From Callipepla californica brunnescens (taxonomy: Eukaryota > Chordata > Aves > Galliformes > Odontophoridae), in contig JALIRH010000002.1 of assembly GCA_023055505.1 (NCBI GenBank), forward strand, positions 58,028,733-58,092,732: DNA of 64,000 bases, in the 5' to 3' direction. The notes under the pieces were generated by a model. That model searched no databases, had not been told where the DNA came from, and worked only from the letters and a program-made list of their open reading frames with translations. Both the position numbers and the translations under genes were made by a program. Each line of letters begins with the position of its first letter. Position 1 is the stretch's first letter. This document shows positions 24,970 to 36,180 of this stretch, in pieces.

Positions 24970-25519
24970 TGTCATGGTTCTATGAATTTTGTTCTGATTA
25001 TTTCATATCATAACATCAAGTAGCACACTGGGAGTTAAAGAGTTAATGTCCAGTTCAGTGGATTGTTGATTGTTCCAGGTATACTTGTCTGAGAAAAAAA
25101 GAATGATGTACCCCAGAGGACTCTGAGTTACTTGGAGTTTCCATTTTCCGTTTAGAGGGAAAGATAAAACTGTTTGTAGGTCACGAGACATCTCTTTTCC
25201 CTTTCTGCTCATCTGCAGCATGCGAACGCAAATAGCCATCTCATCTTCAGTGTTAGAGTAAGACCTTCGCTTGTTGAACACTCATTTTATTTGATTTATT
25301 AGCTTCAATTCTAATTATATTGTATTATACTGTGCTATTTTGCATTCCTATATCTTATTTAGTAAATTAGCTTTCCTCCTCAGATCATTGCTGCTGTTTC
25401 ATTTTTAGGCCCATCTCCATGCTCCCTTTTCCCCCTTCCCCTTTCCTCGGGTGAGGGTCTGTGGGACCCCTCTCCATTAGTCATGGAAAAGCACAGAACC
25501 AGCCCTCAAGCTGTTGACA
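24970..25519 (+). mobile_element. Solo LTR, ERV-L-like family, decayed
   Basis: Begins TGTCATGGTTCTATG and ends AAGCTGTTGACA. The flanks carry CCAGTC at 24964-24969 and CCAGTC at 25520-25525, a perfect 6-bp match that probably contains the real 5-bp duplication. It aligns along its whole length with the 16974 copy but has lost many CpGs. The region equivalent to the GATCGACTCAGCAG block is rearranged, and the copy is about 27 bp shorter. No internal sequence is attached. Confidence 0.92.
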
Positions 25520-25599
25520 CCAGTCCCACTGCTAAACTTCTAGAATAAAGAGTAAATGCCATTTTTGGTATGACAAAAGTGACAATATTAATATGACAA

Positions 25600-25769
25600 G
25601 CACTGGAACAGGCTGCCCAGGGGGGTTGTGGAATTTTCTTCTCTGGAGATATTCAAGACTCGCCTGGATGCCTACCTGTGCGACCTGGTGTAGGGAACCT
25701 GCTTTGGTGGTGGGGTTGGACTTGATTTCTTGAGGTCCTTTCCAACCCCTATGATTCTATGATTCTATG
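25600..25769 (+). mobile_element. CR1 LINE 3' fragment
   Basis: Starts at GCACTGGAACAGGCTGCCCA and ends in CCTATGATTCTATGATTCTATGA. It spans the ORF2 C-terminus (HWNR, then a region resembling TLEIFKTRL) and the short 3' UTR. It is little diverged, with three intact tail octamers. TGACAATAT occurs at 25580-25588 and again at 25768-25776, which might be a target duplication overlapping the tail. Confidence 0.93.
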
Positions 25770-25874
25770 ACAATATGCTAGTATTGCTCTATTTTCAATT
25801 TATATTGTAATAAATTGCAAAAACAACGCTACCTGAAGCAACGCTTAAATTGCCACATTGGTTTGAAAGTAAAA

Positions 25875-25897
25875 TTTTTTGTTTGTTTGTTTGTTTG
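25875..25897. repeat. (GTTT)n microsatellite
   Basis: T-run followed by five GTTT units. Low complexity only. Confidence 0.8.
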
Positions 25898-26249
25898 ATG
25901 GTTTGTGTTTTAATTAACTGGTGGTTGTTCAGAGCTACATTAATTGCAGCTACATGAAAAGAACAGAATTCTTTTCATAAGAGTAAATCAGATATCAACA
26001 ATACTATCCTTATCACTGCTAAAATGCACTAGAAAAGTATGTGTAGAACTCAGATGAGAGTTCAGTGAAAGGTTTTGGTCAGGACACTTCTATGACGAGC
26101 TATTTTTGAATCATCACTTTTGCCATTTTCTCTTTTTGTTGGAAAAAAAATTGATAAAATAAGAAGTAATCTAACAAAACTTTAAAATCTCACATATTAG
26201 AGAATTAGTCCTTAGCAAGTCATTCTTATATACACAGTACTGAAAATGT

Positions 26250-27150
26250 ATGATTTGTTTTTTCTCTGAATTTATTAAGGTTTAATTTCTATCCCTTTGA
26301 TATTAATATATTTCTGTATATCTAGTAGATCAAATTGCTCACTAAGTGAAGTAGTGACTTGCCTTCTTTATCATCCCCTGTACCTCAAGCCTACATGATA
26401 TTTGTAAACTTCATCACTTTTTAAAGTTGTCTTATATATTATGGATAAAAATATAAATAGAATAAAGCTTGGCATCTTTTTTTTTTTTTTTTGAGATCCT
26501 ATTTAAAATTACAGCCATTTGATAATAATTTCTGCTTAGAAGTACTTTTTGAGACTTATGGTTAACCAGTCTTTAATCCATTTAATATATTACATGTTGA
26601 TTTTGTATCACTCTCATTTCTTAATCAAAGTGTTGTGTGGTAATAAGTGGAAAGCCTTACTGAAATCTCAGTACTCTATATCAACTTGATTATCTTTAGC
26701 AACTAAATATGTAATCTTATTAAAAATATATTAAGTTAGCTTGATAAGATCTATTTCTGGTACAACCATATTGACTGAGAGCAGTTATTTTACTCTTTTG
26801 ATTCTTTATACGTCAAGTCTCTTATCAGCCATCCCATCATTCTTTCCTAGTGTTATTATGATAACAGCAGGCTTGTGATTACTGATGTCATCCCTTTTTC
26901 CCTTTTAAAATATCAGCACCTCATTGGCTTTCTTCCAGCCTTCAGAAAATTTCTCAGGATTTTATAAATTGCTGAAAAGCAGCAATAATCCAGAAAGTTA
27001 ATGTTTTAAAATTCTTGGAAGCAAATACTTTAGATCTACTGATCTGAAAATGCCCAACTTGATAAATTTCTTAGTAGTCTCTTCCAGTACAATGGGGATG
27101 AAGACATCAAAACTCAGCAGCCTGATATCTCCTCACAGAAGATGAAGCAA
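26250..27150 (-). mobile_element. Ancient CR1/L3-like LINE, RT remnant
   Basis: On the minus strand about 26690-26560 reads DFSKAFHLLPHNTLIKK, then IKDWLTISL, the reverse transcriptase motif A region and the following WL block of CR1/L3 ORF2. Upstream, about 26960-26760, comes a decayed stretch that fits the preceding RT fingers. No octamer tail is visible. Stops are dense and many codons are lost, so it is much older than the other CR1 copies here. Both ends are estimated. Confidence 0.55.
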
Positions 27151-28616
27151 TTATATAAAAAAAGAAATCCTTTTTCATTTGCTACTCCACTGATTATTTA
27201 TTAAAGTTAAAACTAGAAATTTTCAATAATCATTTACGGATTTCATGAATATCACTTGGTGGACTGTTTTCCTGCAGTTTCAGTCCTGGTAAGATGAGCA
27301 CATATTTTTAGCCACACTGAGTTTAATGTGGGAGTACTCTAGTGTAACTGAACTCTGGGTTAAGAACTCTGGGTTAAGATTCCTAATAGGAAGGAAAATC
27401 CACAAGAAGATGTCTAGATGTGCTGTAGATGTTGAATCTCCCAATGTAGTCCAGCCTCCATAGCCAGAGGTAACCAAGGAAGTGATTCAGCTCACCTTCA
27501 AGCAACTCTTTCTCTTCCTAGTATTTAACTGTTAGTACAGCATATTAAAAAATTAAATCCTGAGATACTTGGACATAATGAAGCATTTCTGAAAGTCAGT
27601 GAACAATGTAAGAGAAGACTAGGAACTGGTCTAATATTTTCTTACAGATTAAACTCAGGAGCAAGTACTTCCCAGCTCACTCATAAACTTTCACAGGCTA
27701 TTACAGTTTTTTGAATTGACATATGTTTCAGTGTAGGCCTATGGTAAACTCTACACCTTCAATAGATGTGGGATTTCAGTGGTGAAGAGTATATTAATAA
27801 AACTGCTCAGAACTATGAGATAAGAAATGACATCAGCCAACTTTAATAATTTAATAATTTTAATTAGAAAAAAATCAGCAAGTCTAAGGTAATGTTAATG
27901 AGTTACTGTCAAATTTAGTACCTGAATGCTAGCAGTATTCCAGGGTCTACTAATATTTTCTCTGTACTGAATCTTGACAAACAAGATTGGTATGGGACAG
28001 CTCCTGCTTGGAGGCTCACTGAAGGTGTTTAGTGATTCAACTGCTTTTTGCTCTTAGTAAAATGGATATGATAATATTTTTCACACTTCCTAAATGAGAA
28101 AATAAATTATCCTATAGTATATTTCACATTATTAGGGTAATGTATCTATGGAAGAAAAATTTGTGGGGCCAGGTCCAAAGTTTACAATCACACTACACAT
28201 AAAAGGTCTTCAGTACTCAGTTTCAGTACTTCTCTACTTTAATTTTTATGTATGAGAAATATATCCATAGCAGCCTTATCTTCCTTAGCTTAATACCAGC
28301 CTGGAGACTGCACTTCCTGCTGAAAGCTAAGAGATTTATTTCCTTGATTCCTAACAATATTTATTTATTTTCTGTACCTTTTAGGTCTTCTTTAACTTAA
28401 GTATTTTAGATGCATAGTCTGCAGCATCAGCCAGAATTCTCTACCTACTGCAGTCTCTTTGCATCTTTCATCACAAAAATTAGAAACTCTCATGTAAAGT
28501 GTTTTGAATATGACACAAATCCACTTTCCCCACTGTCAAAACAGGAAAATTTAGTAGGCCTCATCAAAGAACTTGGTCAGTGATAGACACTGAGTACTTC
28601 AAGAAGCTTTCAATAA

Positions 28617-28688
28617 TTTTATATATATATATATACACAATACTAATGTATATATAATATATTATATATATATATATATTATATACAC
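28617..28688. repeat. AT-rich repeat with palindromic segments
   Basis: TATATA runs interrupted by CACAATACTAATG, then TATATAATATATTATATATA. The second part is nearly self-complementary and could extrude as a cruciform. Confidence 0.85.
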
Positions 28689-28973
28689 CACAGCAAATAT
28701 ATATATGGAAACATATATAGAAGGTACTACTTCTTGCTATAAAGTAAGTAAAGTTTTTAATATAGCTATATATTCTATGTCCTAAGTTCCTGACTTAGGA
28801 CCATAGATACAGACAGCTTTTTCTCTGTGCACTCACAGTGGTAATTGGTGGTCAGGACACACTGAGGAAAATTATCAACTTTAGCAAGCTAATATATCCT
28901 TCCTTTCAATTTTAGTCATTTTAGAATTAACGAGTCTTGATTTTGCAAAGTAGTATTAAAACATAAGTTCCAT

Positions 28974-29007
28974 TAAACAAACAAACAAACAAATAAATAA
29001 ATAAAAA
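28974..29007. repeat. (AAAC)n(AAAT)n microsatellite
   Basis: About four AAAC units followed directly by three or four AAAT units, a compound tetranucleotide repeat. Confidence 0.85.
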
Positions 29008-30617
29008 CCCCATAGAAGTCTGTCCTATAGAAAGCATGATTTAGCTTGCTCAATGAAAAATTGTAAACTGTGTTTGGGGAGCTAGTTATTAGTAGTAAAT
29101 CAGGTGCTCAGTTGGCCTTTCAGAATCAGAATATTGAACTCTAATCAACAGACAAAAAATAGTGCAAGTCTTCTACCTAGTCATATCAAATCAAGTTTCT
29201 TCTCTTACTTATTGATTACTTAATGTACATAGTGGCCTACAAATGTTTCTGAAGTTGTAAGTACAGGGGAAAAAAGTGGCACAAAAATTTTGGAAGTCCT
29301 GAGTTCTTTACATTTCCCTTCAGGAATACAGAACATCAACAGAAGTGAGCTCTGGGACAAAGCATGGGTGACTGTGAGGAAACATAGCATTAACTTGAAA
29401 GATTTGGTCTTCTATAAACCTCATTGGACTTTTTGCTTGCTGAGGCAAACTCTTCCAGACTGTCATTTGCAGTAGGATTAAATGGATATTCCTGTTTTGA
29501 ATCATGCTACTGAAAGATGTTTGACCTCCTTCTGTGCAAAAGTTGATAGATCATTTTTAATAAATCTGTTTCCAACTGAGCTACATAATAAGGGTGTGAG
29601 GGAAAGAAAGCTGGGGGTAAGCAGAGAGGGTACTACAGCATATGGAAAGTTTGTATAAAACTTATGATGTTAACATGACTTCTTTCACCTAAGGAGAACC
29701 TATAAACTTACCTATTTTCTCAGCCTACAAATTCCTTACTATATCCCTGGGGATGGCTGAATGGTTCAATTCAAAGGATTTTTTTAATTCCTGTAACCCT
29801 AATCTTCATCATTATTTCTAATTCCTCAGTACGAAACCAGAAATATTGATGATCTAATACATTTTACAGAGCAGCACACTACCTTCTTTATGGCACTTAC
29901 ATCATTATGTAATATGTTATAAAGCAACTTGCATGTTGTAAAACTCATTAAAAAGATATATTTTTTTCTCTTAGCTTGAGTTCACGATGGCCAAAATTGA
30001 GGTGGAAAGCTATTAAACTTCCAGAAATCCTAGCATTACACGTTCCTTTCAAATGTTCTTTTCTGCCCTCTTACTTGGTGTTTTTCTGTCACATTTTCAG
30101 TATTTCTGATGTGGGTCTATTGAGAGGTAATTTCTCAGCACGGCAGCTGAAGTAAGACTCCTGTGGGATTAGTAACCTAACCTTATAAATCGTTACCTGG
30201 TTTCTGTCATTTACCCTGATTTGGTCAGGACAGCTGATAACTGAATGAAAGGGGCAAAAAACAAAGTGAAAATAGAATGATATTGAAATGTAACATAAAA
30301 TTATAAATTAAACATTTTTCTAAAAATGATTGCACAGATTTTAACACTTCAGCCTTTGTTGTCAGAGCTTTATCATCAGTTAAGTATGAGCTATATTGTC
30401 TAAGAAAACCACAGATTCAGAAAATACAATGAGCATTTTAAAAATTAATTTAGTGTTTTTAGCTTCTTAGCATTTTCATCACTTCTCAGGTTCCTCTGTT
30501 CACTATCCCATTGCACACTGTAATATGTGTATCTTGTACTGACTTCTGAGATTTTTGGACACAAGAGTTGACAAATACCAGGGCATATGCTCTAGGGGCT
30601 GGGAAAATTAGGGACTA

Positions 30618-31032
30618 TCATAGAATCACAGAATCCTTAGAATTGGAAGGGACCTTTGAAGGCCATCTAGTTCAACTCTGCTGCAATGAGCAGGAACATC
30701 CACATCTAAATGAGGTTGCTTAGAGCCTGGTCCAGCCTGGCCTTGAATGACTCCAGGGATGGGGCACCCACCATCTCTCTGGGAAATCTGTTCCAGTGCC
30801 TCACCACCCTCACTATGAACGACATTTTCCTTATATCCAATCCAAATCTACCCTCAATAAGTTTGAAACCATTTCTCCTTTTCCTATCACCACTGACCCT
30901 ACTAAAGAGTGTGTTTGCCTCTTTCTTGTAGCTTCCCTTTAGACATTGAAAAGCCAATATCAGGTCACTTCAGAGCCTTCTCTTCTCCAGGCTGAACAGA
31001 CCCAGCTCTTTCAGTCTGTCCTCGTAGGACTG
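30618..31032 (-). mobile_element. CR1 LINE 3' fragment
   Basis: Plus strand starts TCATAGAATCACAGAATCC, the tail on the complement. The minus frame encodes the ORF2 C-terminus: FQCLKGSYKKEANTLFS, GDRKRRNGFKLIEGRFGLDI, VVRHWNRFPREMVG and SLESFKARLDQALSNLI, ending at a natural stop. The C-terminal 83 codons are still open. The 5' truncation is in the segment encoding the LFSLEKRR-like block. Confidence 0.92.
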
Positions 31033-31329
31033 TAATTACCCCAAACTATCAGCAGGAATATATTTCAATTCTGTTCCCACTGAAACTCCTTGATTCCAGA
31101 AGGGCTGTGTTTTAGCCTTAGAATGTAATTCAATCTGCTAGAAATTGCCACTCTGTCAACAGCATCCTACTTCATTTATAATTTAAGAATTAGTGTACCT
31201 TCTCATAGCTAGCAGCAAGGAGACAAATACTGCTTTTGCAAAGTCAGAGCAGGAGTCATTTGGTTGGGAGTAGTAGCCCTGGTGACATGTGGTGGTAAGC
31301 CAGAACTGTAATGCAAACCAGCTCACAGA

Positions 31330-31496
31330 GCACTGGAACAGGCTGCCCAGAGAAATTGTGGAGTCTCCTCCTCAGGAAATATTCAAAACTTGTTTAGACA
31401 CTTTCATGTGCATCTTACTCTAGAGAACCTGCTTTAGCAGGAGATTGGAGTAGATGATACCTAGAGGTCCTTTCCAGCTCCTAAGATTCCATGATT
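31330..31496 (+). mobile_element. CR1 LINE 3' fragment
   Basis: Begins GAGCACTGGAACAGGCTGCC and ends CCTAAGATTCCATGATTAT. It covers the last ORF2 codons and the 3' UTR on the plus strand. It lies about 300 bp from the minus-strand copy at 30618-31032, making an inverted pair. Confidence 0.9.
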
Positions 31497-33276
31497 ATAC
31501 AACAAAAATGATTTCTGTTTAATTTGGAAATAACAAAATATTAAAAATTGATTTGCACTATTAATTTGCATACAACTTCATTCATGTTTTAATCAATTGA
31601 TTACTGAGACCTTGTCCTCATCTGGGTATGGAAAGATCTGTAGCTATGTTAACGTTACTCTAAATGTCTTTGGATAGACACTGAAACCAAAGAACTCTTT
31701 TCACTTTTACAGGCCCTCTCTGTTGAAATTAATTTCATAAGGTCAGTCATGACAAACATACACTTCAGGAAATTATGGAAGAAAAAGCAAGTTATAAAGC
31801 AGGTCTTTATGTAGGATTGTGCATGCTGGACTGGGAGATAAATGACTAAACTTCTTGTGATATATTCAGGACAGGAGTGTTTTTTGCTTTCTGGGAAACA
31901 TTGCTGTATTAAAATACAGCTACCTGGAGAGTAAAATAGATCAAATACACTACAGTCCATACCCTCTTAGTGCTAATTATGGTGTTAATTAAGAAATGTT
32001 ATCTTGAGGTCTGCTGGAGGAAGAGAATCCTTCATATATTTTTCTGTACCAGCAAACTGAGGCTAAACATATATCCTGATTAAGATTTTAGTGATACTTT
32101 TGGTGGTATTTATTGTCTTCACTAAAGCACAGTATGTAGGGCCATTTAGCTACAGAGGGAACTCCAGCTATCATTACATAAAGTTCAGTCTGTGGCAGTA
32201 GAGACATTTTCTCCTTACAGTCACAAACAGTAAGAAAATGATCCACTTTGATCGTTTCTCCCGTCTGTTTTTTATTGCTCAACAGCACTCAAATCCAATC
32301 TGGGGAATGTGGTACATCTCATCTATGACTATCTTGCCAGGATATGTGTTCTGGTAGTTCTCAGTCTCCCCTCATCATCATGAATCAAGTCATTTCACTA
32401 CAGGAGAGAAATGAGTATGAGGGAGGTAGCTTCTGTTTTTCTTCATACTCCTTAAAACTTGACCTTTTATAGACAAGAAAGATGGAACTGAGAAACCAGG
32501 AATTATGTTTTGTTTTGAGCTTGCAAGGGAAACATTTTATTAATTGACTATATAGCATTAGGACTCTGGTCTGAACTGAAACTCCGACTGTTGGAGACAG
32601 ACATTTAATAGAAATTATAGAAAGACTGCTGTTCAGGTGAGATAAGAGTTGACCAGAAAAGTAAGAGTAATACACATCTATGATAAACTTACCCAATAAA
32701 TGGCACCTGGTCCTCAGGTTGAACTTTCCACCTGGATGTCTTCCTTTTGCCTCCCTCATTTTCATATTCTTTCTTTTGTTTAATCCATGTCCATCTCTAG
32801 TAACATAACTGTAGCTAATTGTGCTAAATCAGATTTGTGTGATATAAATGAAATTACAGAATGGTTCAGAAAGAGTTTTGATTCTTGCTATGCAATTGTT
32901 TTAGGATGCCTGGAAAGAGGTTGCTAATTTGGAATGGAATTAGAACTGGTGAGTCTGCTCTGTTTCCCTACTTAACATTAGTTCTTATTACAAACCACTT
33001 TCTTGGTATGTCAGGAAAGCGAAGGATGGATGACCAGAGGAGTCTGCTTATGTGAGAAACCTCACAGAGTGACCACCAACTTTCAAGTAGTTCAGGCAGA
33101 ATGAGGTCAAGCAGTTTCTTTGCAAAGACACCACACCTGTAGATGGCATGCCATACCCCAGTCTTGCATGTAGTGGGAGGAGCAGCTTTTACTAGTCCTT
33201 TGTGTGACTGTGTTAAGATGCCTGTTGAAGGATCAGTTCCCTGTAGGCCATGTATTAGGCAGGCAAATTTTAGGCC

Positions 33277-33292
33277 TTTTTTTTTTTTTTTT
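33277..33292. repeat. Poly(T) tract
   Basis: Sixteen consecutive T residues. No retroposon body identified on either side. Confidence 0.75.
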
Positions 33293-35750
33293 CTAATTAA
33301 TAATTCTGAATTCATCACATCTGTAAACAGCCTTTTCATATGCATTGCCTACCTCCTGTTTGTTCCAGTGCCTCTAAGCAAAGGTCAGTGCAGGAGTCTG
33401 GCTTCCCTCTCCCCGCTGGGCATGAAAGTGGGATGGGTTGGGTGCAGGGTGTTCCTGAATGACAGGTCTGTGTTTTGGCGGTCCAGGGAGCTCTTCCTTG
33501 AGGTAATATATGAGAAAAGCTATGCTGGTGCTTGAGAGTGTTCTTTTATCAGGCAATTAATTTGGGACAGGTAAGCTTATAATACGTGATCTGGATGATG
33601 GAGATCACTGGATGAAATGCTATTAAAGAGGTTTTCATTTTTTTATTTTTTTTTTCCTTTGTATTGTTGGGATTTTTATTACTTTTTTCCCTCTCCCCCC
33701 TTCCGACTGAGCTGTTGGCGTTTGGGCTGCAGGGGGTGCAAGAGCTCCATTGAAGCCTGTGGGGCTGAGTGCCTCGGCAGGTCAGACCCCACATTGAATA
33801 GGCCTTTATCACCGCAAGAGTGCCCGGCTTCGCCATGAATCCAGCCCTGTAAGAGGGGATCAAATCAGCATGCATCCTGACAGTGTAAGCTGCAATCGTA
33901 AACTCAAAGCTGTAAGTGAGATCTCAGAAAAGGGAGCAAGCTTGTATTCATCCTGTGAATCTCCCCCCAAGAATACAGCATGCCAAATCAGCAGAATCGC
34001 TTCTGTTGATCGCAGGAAGAGGTCTTTACCCTGGATGAGAATGCCAAACTAGTTTCATCTCCAAGGAAATGTAATCAAGGGAGAAATGCAGTGTGTTAGC
34101 TGCACAGCAAAAAATATATAGAAAGATACAGTAAATAAAGGACCGTGATGAGGATTTTTCCTAGAATTATAGCTCCAGCTCCTATTTTTCTCTTGTCTGG
34201 GGAATCCTAGGAATGATGTGCCTTTTTATTTCTTTTAATTATATTTTTTTCTCTGTGGTGTGCATCATTATTTCTGCTCACTTATTTTTAAGCAGTAGTA
34301 CACTTCACTTTTGAACTCAGTGTTTCAGTATGCCACTTAAGAGGCTGCTCCATTTAAGTGATTGCCACTCAAATTAGTCCCATTGTTTTGTGATATATAT
34401 AGTCTTCTATCCTGCCTGGATTAGCCAACTCAGTGACAGTGACAAACATGCATTGGTTGTTGTTAGAGTGAGGATTCTCACATGGGAAAACACATGTACC
34501 TCCAGTCGGGACACACACGCTTCCCAGCAGAGAAAGGGAGAATTTTAGAAAACTGGTGCTTATTGCTTGTTCCTGCATGCATGTTTTGTGTGTTCGATGT
34601 CACAGCTCAACAGCAGGAAATAAGGTATTGAAGGATGATTCCAGCACGTAAAGACATTGCTCCCAAAGGATTAACAGAGCACCTCTGCAGTTTGAGTACG
34701 AATTTATTATTTACAGCTCAGAATTTTCTAAGACTAAAATGAGAGTTAAGCCTCAAAATAACAGGTACAAAAGAAGGATCTAAATCTGCGCAGCCTGAGT
34801 TGGCAACACATAGAGGAAACTAAAGCCAACGGAAGCTGTGTGAGACACTTGGAAAAATCGTTTTGTTCCCACAAGTGCAAAAGCATGGGGGAGAAAAGGA
34901 ATTCAATACTTTTATTCAATGATATATCAAATATATAGGAAGAATGTTTAGAAAAAGAGCATTATGTAAGCAAGACTGTACCACGTAAACATATGTAAAA
35001 AAGCTGATGCTCTTATGAGGGAATATTGTAGTAACTTGCTTAAATATTTTCAGTCTTTAAAATAAAATAAAAGATTGTTTGCACTGTGCTAGCTTTAGCT
35101 ATAATATTTGCGATGATACAAAATGTCATTCCTTCTTCAAAGTAAATGAATTTTATAATATTTATCAATCTGCTCTATATGGATAGGGAAAAGAAAAAGT
35201 TAATTTCTCCTCCCTGATAATAGTAAATTCATTCCAGAACTAAACTACAAATTCAGAAAACGTGATGGAATTGAAATTTCCGTAGACAGAGAATACTGGA
35301 GAACATCTCTGCAGATTTCTACTGTCTTCAGTTTTGGCAGGACGCCTGCTGAAACTAATTCTAAAGAATAAAACAGTTTTCATGATCAAAACAAGGAAGA
35401 TTTCACTATGATGCTGTAAAAGGCTAGGAAAACTTTGCATTATTTTTTTTTTGTTATTTTCCTACTAAAAATGGAATTGTAGAAAACCAATCAGATGAAA
35501 AGCTAGGTGAGAAGTTCAGATAAAATTTCCCCTCAGGGTGCAGTGTACTTTAACACAATTATTTTAAAATTATTTTTCTTCTTTTTTTTGAAACTTTTTA
35601 TAAATTCTTGCAAAAAATTGCATTTTAGTTCTTCATGATTTCATTCATTACAAAGCAAATTTTAACTCTTTTCATGACTGTTAATATAAAGAACAGATAT
35701 CAAATATCTCATTTAAGTAAGAAAACCTAACACAGTTTTTTCCATTTCTT

Positions 35751-35790
35751 TAATTTTATTTATTTATATATTTGTTTGTTTGTTTAATTT
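35751..35790. repeat. (TTTA)n(TTTG)n tract
   Basis: Compound tetranucleotide low-complexity tract with TTTA, then TTTG units. Confidence 0.75.
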
Positions 35791-36080
35791 TTAACTAAAC
35801 AACACCACTGGAATTTCAAATGTTATTTTTCCCTTGGTTATGAAATGCACTACAGAAAAAATGTTCCATTCATAGGTAATTTAGAAATTGGATCCATCTG
35901 TAGATATGATCATGAGGCAAAATGTGAAAAGGGAGTGAACTACTTTGGAATGTCTATTTGAATTGACAGGACTCTGCTACATTATGAATTAGTGGTTCCA
36001 TGCATACAAGTTACCTATGACAGCTATATGGGATTGTTGTGTATTAGAATATATTCGTGCAGTATTAATTTGTTCTAAGA

Positions 36081-36105
36081 TTTTTTTTCTTCTTTTTTTT
36101 TTTTT
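36081..36105. repeat. T-rich tract
   Basis: T-runs interrupted by single C residues. Low complexity only. Confidence 0.7.
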
Positions 36106-36165
36106 ATGGGAGAAATGCTGCTTTCAAATGCATTTTTTATTACATTCCGGAATTTCATATGTTGC

Positions 36166-36180
36166 TTTTTTTTTTTTTTT
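36166..36180. repeat. Poly(T) tract
   Basis: Fifteen consecutive T residues, about 60 bp after another T-rich tract. Confidence 0.75.

Larger units (their letters stand above)
27151..30617. other. Unique non-coding DNA
   Basis: No gene or dispersed repeat recognised. The AT-rich palindromic tract at 28617-28688 and the (AAAC)n/(AAAT)n tract at 28974-29007 are listed separately. Confidence 0.5.

Noticed and set aside
30706..30957. 83-codon minus-strand frame as a possible host gene
   Set aside because: It encodes the CR1 ORF2 C-terminus and lies directly before the CR1 tail.
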